Positions 22,857 to 34,700 of a stretch of DNA of 64,000 bases are shown in pieces. A model generated the notes under the pieces. It did not search any database. It was not told where the DNA came from and saw only the letters and a program-made list of their open reading frames with translations. The stretch lies in assembly GCA_026413225.1 (NCBI GenBank), contig CM048554.1:4790001-4854000 (forward strand), in the 5' to 3' direction. The position numbers and the translations under genes were made by a program. This DNA is from Otis tarda. Lineage: Eukaryota > Chordata > Aves > Otidiformes > Otididae. Every line of letters begins with the position of its first letter. Position 1 is the first letter of the stretch.

Positions 22857-23045
22857 CAGGACAAGGTGAGCACACCCTGCAAGTCCTTGTGCTGCCACCC
22901 ATCTTTGCAGGTATTCCTCGTTGTCGTTGCTCTCCTCTTCCAAAAGCTGCATCCGCTCTGTACAGGCATCTTCTGCTTTTGCAAGGTGTTCATCAGGCTT
23001 GGAGATGACTCTTGCTTCTGTAGTTTCTTTGGTGAGTGACAGAGC
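22857..23045 (-). other. Candidate coding or exon remnant, acidic helix-like frame
   Basis: Within a 189-codon open frame on the minus strand, the stretch translated from about 23045 down to 22870 is unlike the rest: it is acidic and rich in E, K, A, L and M, with runs such as HLAKAEDACTERMQLLEEES that would suit an amphipathic helix or coiled coil. I do not recognise the protein. A GTAGGT donor-like site on the minus strand follows at about 22856, but no strong minus-strand acceptor is visible. On the plus strand, AAG|GTGAGC (22866), ATCTTTGCAG| (22910) and TTTG|GTGAGT (23032) are good splice consensus words and would bound a 121-bp exon at 22911-23031. It could be a real exon on either strand, a decayed transposon ORF1, or chance. 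Confidence 0.2.
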
Positions 23046-26044
23046 TCCTTGTTTGTGATGAGGGAGATACCAAAGCCGCTGGCTAATGTTGTGCATAATT
23101 TCATGTCTCCCTGTACTCTCTCTTGGCTTGTTTGTTTTGTTTAGTTTGCAGTGCAGAACGATTGCTTCTTAGTAATCTGTGCTTTGCATTTTCCATCCTG
23201 CAATTTTCATCCCGGTTGGGAGCGCTGGCAGCTGCTGTTGTGTACATAATAATAATGATCTTCTAGTATTTATTCCTAGATGTTTTAAGCATCCATCTTT
23301 CTGTTGTCATTAGAAAATGCTGAAGTTTTCATCATTCAAGCTGAAATTTTACCTAGTAATTTGGTGTCTGGTAGGTTATTTGGAGGGATAACATCTTTAG
23401 TCCAAGATGAAATTGAGGGAGGAGAGGAAAAGAAGGGACAGACAGACGCACACAAGCAGATGGGTGCACCCTTTCTTATCCCCGTATTTCTGTGTACGAG
23501 TAGGCACCAGCTTGCTGTCCGACATACTTCTTTATGTGGGAATTCAGCGTCCAAGCAATGACCCTGCTTGACCAAGATCAGTGACTTGGCCTTGGGTTCC
23601 CACCTCTGCCGGGCAAATGCCCTGTTTTGAGGGAGGAGGGGATCCTTGCTCCAAAATTCACAGCACAACTGATGTTGCATGCTCAGAAATCCTTAGCTGG
23701 AGTTCTTATTTTATAGCTAATGCTATTTATATCAACCTTTCCCTTCGGCTTTAACCGGGGTAGGATCAAAGCTATGGGAGCAGAGATCTGTCATTACACA
23801 GGCTATGAATTCCGTATTCCTACCTCAGATTTTGATTCAATTTGGGGATTGTGTGGAATTCATCTAAAGCCAAGTGGTTTTGGATGTCAAAACCATAAAA
23901 CAATTTTCCTGTTTCATGTGATGCGGGTGTGTAATAATGTATTTGGCCTTGCCCCTAGGTTACCTAACCATGGGCCGTGATTCACCTCAGAGGTTTAGCT
24001 GCCCTTTGACTGGACCCGTGCACAGTTTCGATTTTTTGTGATGAACGCAAAGTCCAGCCAGTGCTTCTGCCTTTCAGGTTCCACCAAGAGCCCTTCCAGT
24101 GGCTCTGCTAGTTAATATTAAAATCTACATACTGCCAATACAACACTAATGGTCTGTACTTCAAGGGCACCTTTGATGTGATGATCTCAAAGCAAATCAC
24201 TTAAGCGTTATCCCACACCCATGCTGTGGATGGAAACATTGAATGTATGGAGAAAGGAATCCTAAAATCACTAGCAAACTGGATGTGAAAACGGGAATTT
24301 CTGTCCCTGTGAGAAAGTAGACTAGAGCAAAGTTTGTTTTCTTCCCCGCTCAGGAGACCAAAATTTTGCCATGGTGGATGTGTTTATGGAACAGAATATA
24401 TAAAAGAAAAAATATTCCTGGAAAATATCACAGCATTTAGTTGTGTATCAGTTAGTTAGATTCAAAATCAGGCCGAAAGACATTATACCTCTGGTGCTGT
24501 GTGCTCTTGGTCCTCTGCTCCACTGGGGTCCAGGCCGTGCCATGATGGATGGTGCCTGCTCCTGAGATCTGATAGCCTGGCTGCAGCCGGGGGTGATGGA
24601 GGTGCAAGGTCTCCAAACTGTTATTGGTGTTATGGCATCTTTGGCAAACGCTCTTTAATGCTGTAGTGAGTCAAGTCAAGTACTTAATTTTAAATTTCCC
24701 ATATAGAAAAGAGACTCCAAACCTTTCCTGAAATTTGTCCCTGAAAAAAGTCCGCCCCACTTGCACATTGCAAGCAGCAGTCTCCATGCATACGGTTACA
24801 AATCTGGTGTAAATCCGGTGTTTGAGGTGCTCAGCTGGAATCAGGTAAAGAAAAGAGTTGTGTATTCCTCACTTTATTTCAGAAGAGTCTCACTGTTTAT
24901 TAGGCCATGTCCAGCTGCACTGTTCCCTCTCTGGGAAGCTGTGGCTGCTCCCACCAGCAGGCAGTGGTGGAAGTCCAGCCTGGGAGCACTGCCATGTCCC
25001 AAAGCCTGTGCTGGTGGGGTTTGGCCCATAGGTCATTAAACGAAGACACATTATGGTCGACTTTGGTTCTGGACTGTTCACATGGCAGCGTTTTTTGGCT
25101 GAGGTGGCACATAAACAGTTTCTGATTAGATTGTGTGTTCTTGTCCTCTTCTGCATCCCTGGATGTTTGCATGCACAGGGATAGACAGCTGGCCAAACAG
25201 GAAGGGTGAGAGCCAGTAGGATAACTGGGTACGTTGCCTTTGATAAGGTCAGCACCACATTTTTGGTGCGGTACATGTAAATTCTGCAGGATTAAGCAAG
25301 GAAAAGCTTTCCCTCCCACATTATGCTTTGTCCTGAGCACTGGTGGTAGTGGGATTTACACCCCCAAGCATATTTGGAAGTATTTAAACGAGCAGCTGCG
25401 ACAGCAGAAGGGGAAAACTACTTCTCTTCAAACGCTCGAGGCAAGGATTGCTTTTCTGCAAATTGCCATAGGATGTGATGTTTCATTACAGCTCGTGTCT
25501 CCTTAAACACATCTTTCTAAGGGATGAATTTCCCTCCACGTTGACAGTTAGCCTTTCTTGCAGGGCAAGTCACAGACTGAAAAAATCTGGGCAATTGAAT
25601 GGAAACACTCCCCACAGCAGACCAGATTCTCCAATTTGTCCTGTTGGGCAAACATCTTCATGTGAACAGAGGCTTCGGCTTTAATCTTACCCTCTCCATC
25701 TTGCATTTCCGGGTTATTCTTTTATGTGAGTCATAGTTTTTATCTATACAAAGAGAAGCTTTAAACAGCCTCAAGTGAGGTATTTTTTCCTAGTACTTCA
25801 GCACTAATTAATCATTAAAGCACCAAGATCAAAGGGTGGGGAACTACAACATTAGTCTGTTCTTCTGATCACCTTGTGGCCAGTTCCTCTCATAAATACT
25901 GGTATTTTGTGAGTTTCAAATCAAATCTCTGGCAGAGAATGATTTGGCACCAAGATGGTGGGCTGCTCTTCTTTGCGCCTTTGCTTTAACTCCACGAGGA
26001 ATGCAGCGTCAGCCCCGCGATAAAGAGGCCAGCTGTTACTTCGA
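23046..26044. other. Non-coding sequence, no gene recognised
   Basis: Unique sequence with no recognised repeats. The overlapping minus frames at 24890-25340 (128 and 146 codons) are in two phases and without domain. AT-rich and TAAT-containing words near 25790-25870 are unremarkable. Confidence 0.55.
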
Positions 26045-26074
26045 ACACGTTGGCGCCCAAAGGTGCCAACGTGT
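26045..26074. repeat. GC-rich hairpin, 13-bp stem with CAAA loop
   Basis: ACACGTTGGCGCC (26045-26057) pairs with GGTGCCAACGTGT (26062-26074) around a 4-nt loop CAAA. Twelve pairs are Watson-Crick and one is G.T. There is no U-run after it, so it is not a bacterial-style terminator. Function unknown. Confidence 0.9.
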
Positions 26075-26180
26075 AGGCACGGATGTAAAAACCCAACCTC
26101 GTGGAGTGAGAGACACCAGTCTCTGTCCATAGCTCTATCAGACAAGCAGTGAAATGGCTGGAGCCTAGAGCCTGTTTCAA

Positions 26181-26280
26181 GGGTAACTTAAGGCAGTTAA
26201 GGGTGTAAATCTCACTGTAAGCCAGTAAGACTTACCATTTAAGTGCTTAGGTTACATCTGAAAGTGAAGCTTTTAAAATA
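26181..26280. repeat. Ancient amniote repeat, CTTAGG-type
   Basis: GTAAATCTCACTG, then AGTAAGACTTACCATTTAAG, then TGCTTAGGTTACATCTGAAA, then GTGAAGCTTTTAAAA follow the order of an old amniote repeat in which CACTTAGGTACYTTTGAAAA-like blocks recur. It resembles the block at 18551-18635. Family name uncertain. Confidence 0.35.
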
Positions 26281-26502
26281 ACGCTGCTGCTTTTGAAAAA
26301 AAAAAACGTAGCCTAAGGCCATGACTTCACCGAAGCATTAACCTCAGTCTTAAATGGCTGCGGCTGTTGTCTTCTCACCTGAAAGGCCAGCGCTTGCCTT
26401 TAATGATGCTTTCATCCCTAGGCAGCAGCGGGCATGGCAGAGGCGTGGGCTGGTGTCCAGGCTGCTGTCGCCATAAAACTCACTTTCCCTTTTCAGCACG
26501 GT

Positions 26503-26611
26503 GAACCTGATCTAGTTGGAGATGTCCCTGCTCCTTGCAGGGAGGTTGGACTAGGTGACCTTTTAAGGTCCCTTCCAACCCAAACCATTCTATGATTTTA
26601 AGATTCTATGA
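26503..26611 (+). mobile_element. CR1 LINE, 5'-truncated 3' end
   Basis: AACCTGATCTAGTTGGAGAT, ATGTCCCTGCTCCTTGCAGG, GAGGTTGGACTAGGTGACCT, then TCCCTTCCAACCCAAACCAT, then TTCTATGATTTTAAGATTCTATG is the standard avian CR1 3' end, finishing in two imperfect copies of the ATTCTATGA 8-mer. Only about 109 bases remain. Severe 5' truncation is normal for CR1. Confidence 0.93.
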
Positions 26612-27865
26612 AAATCTGCAGTACTTGAATACTTGAGATCTGACAAAAGAGCTGTCATGCTCGTGGCTTATTAAAAATGAGAGAGAGGAGCATATGGAGT
26701 GCAACCAGGTCCTGCTGCTGGTGGCCACCGGTGGGTGGGAACAGGAGACTGACTGCCCCGGAGGAAAGGGAGGTTTTATTGTTTTGTTTTTGTGGGGAAT
26801 GAGCAGATCATAGGGCTTGGTCTTCTGTGTCTCTCTGCTGTGGTTGGAGCAGGTGAGACGTGCGCTGGGGAGCAGAAAGCCAGAGGCAAGCCTGGGGTTG
26901 AAGGAGAAGCAGGGCAAGGCAAGCACAAGCCGGCGACACAAGAGACGAAGCAGCTGTAAAATTAGTGGTTTATAATGGTTGTCCTAGAAACAGATGGAAT
27001 GAAGCCTAGTATTTCCAAAATGTCTTTTTTTTTTTTCCATAATATGGGATGTTTGAAAAGACCATTATCCCTCCTTTAAAAAAAGTAAAATTATTTCCTT
27101 TTTTTTTTTTTTTTCCCCCTCCTTCATTCTTTCTCTTGTGGGAAGCCTGGGACTTGACAGCATGGGCTCTTGTCCAGCATTTGTCCTGACCTAGATTTTG
27201 ATCTCTGTTTTTTTTTTTCCCCTTACCTTCTGCTCAGCTGGCTACTACCTCTTAAAGACATGCATATAATCTGTAAAACGTTTGTGTTTCCCATTAGTTT
27301 TACTTTCTATTTTCAGGAGATTCCGAATGCTACGACAAAGAGGTTTAAATTACACCGACAGAAATGCTTCGGGCTGCTAGGGCTGTAGTCAGCAAGGGAA
27401 CTTGCTAGACCATTTAGCAGAGAGCTTAGAAGTGAGGTATTAAAAAAAAATAACAAAACGGTGAAAAATGCTGTAGATTTAATCAGCACTTGTCTTCTCT
27501 CAGTGGGCAGCACCGGAGAGCTGGTGCACCTGAATTAAACCTTTGAAATCAAGTAATTGCTGTTGCAGTAGAGCCTCAAGCCTTGAGCATGGTCTGGGAC
27601 CTTTTGTGTTGGGTGATGTGCATGGGTATAGAAAAGACAATCCCTATCCTGAGGTGTTTGTCGGGGAAAAATACACAAAGCAAAGAGAAGAAAGGAGGAT
27701 GATGTGGTTTATGGTCCCCATTTTCGTTGGTGATTGGAAGCAATGTGAGAGTCTGGTTGACACCACTTGTGCATCTGGCCTCCTTCTTCTTGATCTCTTT
27801 TAGTTGTTCTACTCCCGATGGTTCCTGCTTTCCTGTTGTTCAGTTCTCAGAGACTTCGACTGTGT
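26612..27865. other. Non-coding sequence, no gene recognised
   Basis: Contains T-rich tracts near 27026-27037 and 27099-27114 and unique sequence. No repeat or coding region was recognised. Confidence 0.55.
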
Positions 27866-27892
27866 AGGTATGTTACTGTAAGTAACATACCT
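27866..27892. repeat. Perfect 12-bp inverted repeat with 3-nt loop
   Basis: AGGTATGTTACT (27866-27877) and AGTAACATACCT (27881-27892) are exact reverse complements separated by GTA. The tight loop favours a cruciform or RNA hairpin. It is shorter than a typical miRNA stem and lies in otherwise ordinary sequence. Confidence 0.93.
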
Positions 27893-30419
27893 GGATCTGG
27901 AGAACCAAACCCTGCAGTTTGTGTAAGAACAAACAATCGAGCCCGAACCTTGGACTGAATGAGAATTCAAAGTTTTAAAATCATCACTTGATTTAGTTGA
28001 ATGAGTTGAAAGAGCACAATCTCATGTTTAGCTGCATTTATTTTATGGTTGCCTCGTGTTTGACACAGCTCAGTCGCTCATATCCTGAGTGACACTTGGA
28101 GACTCACAGGAGGACGCGGATATTTGGCACGAAGCACAGAGGCTGCACAGGGTCCCTGCACCTTGAAGAGTCCTGCTCAGTTCACAAATGAATGTTTTCA
28201 GGCAAAAAGACGCCGAGGGTGGAGGACATTTCTCATACATATCCCACAGTACTGGTTGGGAGATGTGATGTTCACCCTGAAATTTCAAACCGATGGTTGA
28301 TCTGACGCTGTTCAAGTTGGAACCAGCTGTTGCTAAGTTGCGTGGGGACCATCTTCATTAAGGTGATTTTTTCTTCTGTGTTGAACTTACAGACTTCCCC
28401 ACCAAACCCGAACGTGGCTCAGTACCCAGGGAACAGTGCTGACTGAAAGCGATGGAGCCTCAGGCTTGCGCTGGTTTGGTTTTCATGTTCTTATCAGAAA
28501 TACTAACCCAGAAGAATAAACTTACCATACCATCTTGTCCTGCAGCAGCAGTTTCTCATTGTGATCTATATGCTGTTATAAAATGCATTTTTTACATTAA
28601 AGTTTATTATTCTTATGCATAAATGTGCACAGGGCTTTATTTCTGCCACCCACTAGTGGCAGCAGATCAAAAAGTAAAGACAAAAAGTAGGGAAAAAACC
28701 TACCACCCTGAGAACACTGGTAACAGTGAGGCAACCCTGCCAACCCAGGTCACTGGAAGAGCGAAGATTGGTGGGATCCTGTGCAAAGTAAAATGTGGAT
28801 ATTCTTGAAAATCTGTAATTGATGGGTTAAAAAAAAATAATCAGTAGGAAGAGTGCTTATCTGGTGGGAAGGTGGAAACATCATTTTTCATAGGGGAAGG
28901 CAGACCATGCTATTCCCAGCTGGAGGCTGTAACAGCTTGGTTGTCACGTCAGTATTCTGCAAAAGACCATGGACTTTCCCGGTGAGGAGGAAAAGGTCTG
29001 GAGAGAGTTGAGCATCTCCAAAGCAGGTAGCTCTGGCATTCTGTCTTACCTGGCCCTTCTGCAGCTAAGGGCCCTTCGGGTGGTTGGTGAGGTTTTCTAA
29101 CGGCATGTGCCGCTCATGGTATGGCTGGAGCGGTACTGGCCAAGCCTCTGCCAAAACCAAGACTCAATGCATGTGCTGAGGAGCAGCAACGTGCACCACC
29201 ACCGGTCAGGCAGCTCTCAGCAGCAAGCACTTCCATTTGGTTGTGGTTTTTTTTTTTTTTTTTTTCCCCTTTTCCTCCCCTCCAAAAACACAGGTCAGTG
29301 CACACACCATGTGCTGCAATTCCTCCTTGTTAAGGTAGGAGAAGGGCAAGGTGAGGGTGCAGTCCCACCACCCCATCTCCATTAGGTGTGCTGCACCACC
29401 CAGCGTAATTCATACGCTAATCCTGTTTGATGATCCAGAAAGAATGGTTCAAGAATGTTTCATCCCTCAGTAATTTTTGTTAACCTCTGCTGGCAACAAA
29501 AAAAGAGCAGGTAATGAAGTGGTATTTTCAAAGAACATAAAACCTAGACAGCCCTTCTTTCATTTGAGGAGAGTTAGTAGGCATACAGAGGACTTCTCCA
29601 CATGGCTCTGCACTTCATCTGCGACTTGAAAAAAAACACCCAACCTCGTCGGATACTAATTCAGTCCTTGGTTTTTTCTTGTATCAAATGCTGCCAACTG
29701 TGCCTTAAATTTGGGCCAGATGCATGATGGTTTTATGATGTGATACCGTTAGGAAGTCTGGGTTGAATATAACAGAGGCTCTGCTAATGGGGCTGCTCCT
29801 TTAGGGCACGGGTACAACGCTGGCTTGGGACACTTGAGCTGTTTACTGTGTGCCTCTGTGGGAATACGTCTTCAGCAGAAATGAATGACTGGGTTTTACC
29901 AGGGTGGATAAGATTACTGGGGCTGATTGGACCTGTTAGTGCGGCGAGAGGAGCAAAACACTTTCTGATGGATTGGGGTTTGGGGGAGAGCCTTCCACGT
30001 CACCCTGACTGGGGAAAAAAACCATCAGGTTTTGTTCAGGTTCATTCCTGAATTATCTGTGTGCTACTGCAGGCCATGTATTCATACATTGCCAGGACAG
30101 GCCCTCTCCTTGTCCAAATGGGCAAAATAATCAAAGAGGGGTTACGCTCATCTCGGAGTGGCGGGGTTTCGTCACCCACCACAGCAAAGACCTGAAAGTA
30201 GGGTAGCTCACACGTCCAGGACTATCTTGCAATTGAAACCAAATCACAAGACTGTCCTCTTCCTTTCTGATCACATCATCTCTCAAAAGCTTTGTGAAGG
30301 ATCAACCAAATCTCCTGTGTTTTCATTTACTAAGCTCAGTCAAGTGACACAAAAACCAGAACGCTTTCTCTGCCATCCTGAATTTGCAGTGATTAAATTG
30401 TGCTGTTGTTGGGGGTGAA
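27893..30419. other. Non-coding sequence, no gene recognised
   Basis: Unique sequence. The AT-rich stretch 28540-28640 (for example TTATAAAATGCATTTTTTAC) has enhancer-like texture, and a T19 run lies at 29247-29265. No transposon was recognised. Confidence 0.55.
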
Positions 30420-30680
30420 TTTTCACGGACAGATATTAATAATTATCAGGTAATATGCTTAGTAATCTTAAGGAAATATTTGGTAGTCTTTACAGCTACT
30501 TAGCTAACAGGAATTGGCAAAATTCCCTTGAATTTGGGCTCTTTAACTCACCAAGAGGTGTTTAAAATGCAAATTATTGGGCTTTGTACAGGATTAAATG
30601 GCTAGTGCCATGCAGGATGGCAAATAATGATGCAAACAGTTTGATGTTCTGAGGCCAAACCATTCCATTGGAAGATAAAG
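30420..30680. promoter_or_regulatory. Candidate conserved non-coding block
   Basis: Words such as AGATATTAATAATTATCAGG, TAATATGCTTAGTAATCT, AAATGCAAATTATTGGGC and GGCAAATAATGATGCAAAC give a dense set of homeodomain, GATA-like and octamer-like (ATGCAAAT) sites with no low-complexity run. Conservation untested; the call is textural only. Confidence 0.3.
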
Positions 30681-31489
30681 CTTGCCTTTTTTTTTTTTTT
30701 TTTTGTGCTTTTCGCAAATACAAATAACTTGAAAAGTTCCCTAGGTAAGAAAGAAGCACAGCAATTACTAAAAACTAAAGGAAATATAGTCAAATATCTT
30801 CAAATAGTAGCATAAAACCAATAACTCATGACTCAGGACTGAATTCAATCTTCAATTGTGACGCAAGAACTCTTTATAAGGCAATTACATTTCTGCCTAA
30901 GGTTCTTCCAGTTAAAAAATACCTATATTTCCCAAGAAACAGTCAAGAAAAATAATCTGTCACCCATTGTAGCAGACCAAATGCCTACCTGCCTCCCCGA
31001 GTTGTGCAAGGAGCGTAAGTTCTCCTTTTTCTGTCCCCAGACGTGCCCCTGGCTTGCTGGTCAAGCTGAAGGTTCTGGGGGCTCAGTTGAGCCATTTCCC
31101 CCATTTCCTGGCTCCTCCCACTGCCACGGTCTCAGTGGGCCCAGAGCTGCCACACACCCCATCTCCAGCGTGCCTCTCCTGCCGAACGCACAGGTTGAGG
31201 GCACAGCTGGAATGGGGATGTTGCCTCACTAGAGCAGTAAACCCTCGTTGGTCCTGATACTGTACCAGTAATAAAACCAAGGCCAAGGCAAGTCATATTA
31301 TACTGGGAAAAGTGTATTTTCCCTCGATATCTGTGCCTATGCTGGAAGAATGGTACCAGAAGCTACGTTGGCCAAAGCCATTACCTTTTTTTTTGGTTTT
31401 TGTTTTTTTTAACCTGCTTAGTCAATAAATGCTGCGACAAACTCAGCGAGGTTGCACCATGATGCTGTGCTGTGCCAAGCTGGTGAAGT
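30681..31489. other. Non-coding sequence, no gene recognised
   Basis: Starts with a T18 run (30687-30704), then unique sequence. The plus frame at 30858-31232 (124 codons) has no domain. Confidence 0.55.
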
Positions 31490-31717
31490 AGATATTAGGA
31501 AAAATTACATATTAGGAAAAAAATTTTTACAATGAGGGTGGTGAAACACTGGAACAGGTTGCCCAGAGAGGTTGTGGATGCCCCATCCCTGGAAACGTTC
31601 AAGGCCAGGTTGGATGAGGCTCTGAGCAACCTGATCTGGTCGGAGATGTCCCTGCTCCTTGCAGGGGGGTTGGGCTGGATGGCCTTTGAAGGTCCCCTTC
31701 CAACCCAAACCATTCTA
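31490..31717 (+). mobile_element. CR1 LINE, 5'-truncated, end of ORF2 plus 3' UTR
   Basis: Typical CR1 3' sequence: GGAACAGGTTGCCCAGAGAG, then GGATGCCCCATCCCTGGAAA, CCAGGTTGGATGAGGCTCTG, CTGGATGGCCTTTGAAGGTC and CCTTCCAACCCAAACC. The plus frame translates to the conserved CR1 ORF2 C-terminus ([20 protein letters not shown]). The terminal ATTCTATGA array is missing beyond ATTCTAAG. Near the left end ATATTAGGAAAAA occurs twice, 18 bases apart (31492 and 31510), a small internal duplication. Confidence 0.95.
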
Positions 31718-34700
31718 AGCACCGGCTGAGTATCTGCCACAGCAGCCGGCGGTGCCGCAAGGACCCAGCAGCAGCAGAGTCACCAGCAAGAGGTGTGACA
31801 TTTATTCGAGGCTGGGATAAGAGTGGGTTTCACGGGATGGGGCCGTGTAGCATGCAGTAACCATGCCAGCAGGGTCTTGCCTGAAGCCCAGCCCTCGCAA
31901 ACGTTTAGGTTGAGGCAGACGTGGAACACTACATAGCTGCTTTCCAAAGCGTGGGATAGGAAGACGTGGAGAGGCTGTATTATCATTTCCCTGACCACTG
32001 CAGGTGCAAAGAATTCGGCAACAGTATTTGCTCTGGAGCCAAATTGCTCTCAGACTCCCTCCTATGTTTATTCAGTTGAAGAGAATTACCCAGCTTTGCT
32101 GCTGCGCTACAATCACAGGGTACGAATTCCCAGACTGGGTATTTTTCTTTCTTTTATTTTATTCCCTTTTGAAATGTGTGTCTAGACAAGTGACAGGCAA
32201 ACCTCAAATTGTTTCGTTGCATATTTGAAAGGTACCTGAATGGTTCCTCCCTCAGTCCATTCCCCTGAATGCGTTCCACCTGCCTCGGTTCCTGGCAATT
32301 GGGCTGAGAGCCTCAAGAGAGCAACTTGTCTTGTGAGCTTTTCATGTCCTCCTGGCTTGAAGGAGTTCAAAGATCTCTCCACCGTAGGGCTTTGGGAAAT
32401 GCTTTCTCTTCAGAGTTCTGATTCTGTCTCAAACCAAAAAGCACAAGGAAGCATAAAACTGTAAAAAAAAAAAAAAATTAAAAAAATATATATATCTCCT
32501 GCCCCTCAATTCTCCAAAGCTTAACGTAACAGAAAAGTGTTCTTCATTCAAATAAAAAAAAATGCAGAGCATTTATAAGCACTTTGAAAAAAGGAGAAAT
32601 GTTTCAATCTAAGCTCATTTAGACCAGGAGCTTACTGCCAGTAGCACACTGCCCTGATGTCTGTGATACCTAACACTGCAGAAGTTCCAGTCTTGTGAAA
32701 TGGGCCACACTGGATATTTTTTATAGTGTGGACCTTGGTTGTGGTTGGAGGCTGTTTGCTGAGCTGAATGACTGCTCTTCATCAAATCCATTTGAATTCA
32801 GTGATTTCCTATAGATGAGAAGGTCTACTGCAGTGTTGATGGCAACTTTTTCAGTGGTTGGATCAATAAATAGTTTCTTGCTCTGAAATAATTGTAGAGT
32901 CAAGGCTATTTACTGGAAACAGTTAAAAAATAATTAAGGGTAAGTGAAGGCAATCAAGAACCTCTTACATGATCTGTCCATCCATTCCATTACCTGTTTG
33001 TCCAGCCAGTGATGCAGATGATTCTACTCTCTGAGCAACGAATTCCCAAGTGTTTATGGCAAAGTTTGTCCCATTTACACTATGTTATAATTTAAAAAAA
33101 AGTTTTGGGATTTGAATTTTACTTTAGTAAGTCATCTCAGGAACATGCTCCACCTTGGGTCACGTCTTGGGTTTTGGGCAGCTCCAGTTGCATGTGTTCT
33201 GACATGGAGGTAGGAAGGGGATGGATGAGAGCAATCAGGTTCAAAATGCATAGCTTTGGTGTGGCTCCAGTCTCTCCACCACCCCACCGTCTTGGTGCTG
33301 ACACACAGTAAATACCTGAGATGAGCCAAAGCGCCTAACTCAGTGTGGGAGTGGAGGTTCACTGCAATAAATTAGGTAGGAATAGTGAAAACCACTGGTT
33401 TCTGCTATCCAGAAGTCCATTTTTGTTCTTATTTTTCAGTTAGCAATATATAAAAAAATCATTGCAAAACTCGACTCTTCTCTCCAGAGTCAATAACATC
33501 CCCTGTGCCAGGTGGTGTAATAATTCAAAGTGGGGCAGACCCAGGAGAGAGTTAGATTGGGTTAGGAAGCAAGCTCCAAAACTCCAACTCCAGTGCAGCT
33601 GGTTCCTTATTGCTAAAGGCTGAGTAAGGGGAAACCCAATACTGCAGCTCCACAGTAACACTTGGAAGATTATAATTTCCATTCCATTCGAATTTTAACA
33701 TTAAAAAAAGTATTTCTTTGGCTTGATAAATTCCACGCGTCCTTCCCACCTGTTTCCATTTTAATGCAAAAAATAGAAACACTCTAGTTCATATCTGGTT
33801 TCCAAGTTGGCAGGAGAACTCCCTGGGTTGGTTGGTAGTACTATAACTTATCCTAATACAGTGTAGTTCAGTCTCTAGTTCGCCTATTTTTTTTTTCCTT
33901 TTCCCCCTCTAATGTATTGAATACTGGTTCTTCAGTTGGTGTCAACTGGCTCTTCTGGAGAAGAGAGTCGAGAACCGTAGCTAATGCAAATCACCACAAA
34001 GTTGGGTAATGTTACTAAGAAAACATTCCATAATAAGCCGTGCACTCAGAGTTGCCTGGGGAGGAAGAAGAGTTTGGCGTACTTTAATCACAGGGTGACT
34101 TTGAGACCCAGATATGCTGTAGCCATGAAAAGAGAAGTGCAATCTGAGAGGAGCGATGAGACAGTGATAGCGCACTGGGCACAGACGAGCACTCGGCCTG
34201 AACATGGTGAACCTTTTTTGCTCTACCAAGAAACAAGAAAGATGAGCTGAAGCAAGAGCCATCAGAAGTGTTGATGGGATGGAGAAGGAAGGCCTGTCTT
34301 GGGAGTGGAGACTGGGAGGGAAGAGAAAAAGTAATGGCTGAGATTTCCACCTATAACTATGTCATAGCTAAAAATTAAGGAAGGTAAAGAAGAACTCATT
34401 ACAGAAAGGTTTCCTAACTACTAGTGTGGTAGCAAGCATGAATTCTCCACTGCTATGGATTTTGTCTCACTCAGGCTGCAAGGCCCAATAGGAATCATGC
34501 CTGTGGGCTCTTAGCAGATGACTCTTGGTTTGGAAAAGGACACCAGAAAACTGCTTCTCAAGAAAAAAATAAGGACTATATAAAAAGTATGTTTCTGCCT
34601 AAGAAATGAATGCTTAGACCAAAATAATGCAGGTAACCACAAAGAAATTAAATGCTTTTGGGGAAATCAGAGGGGATTTGCTCTGTGTATTTGTCTACAT

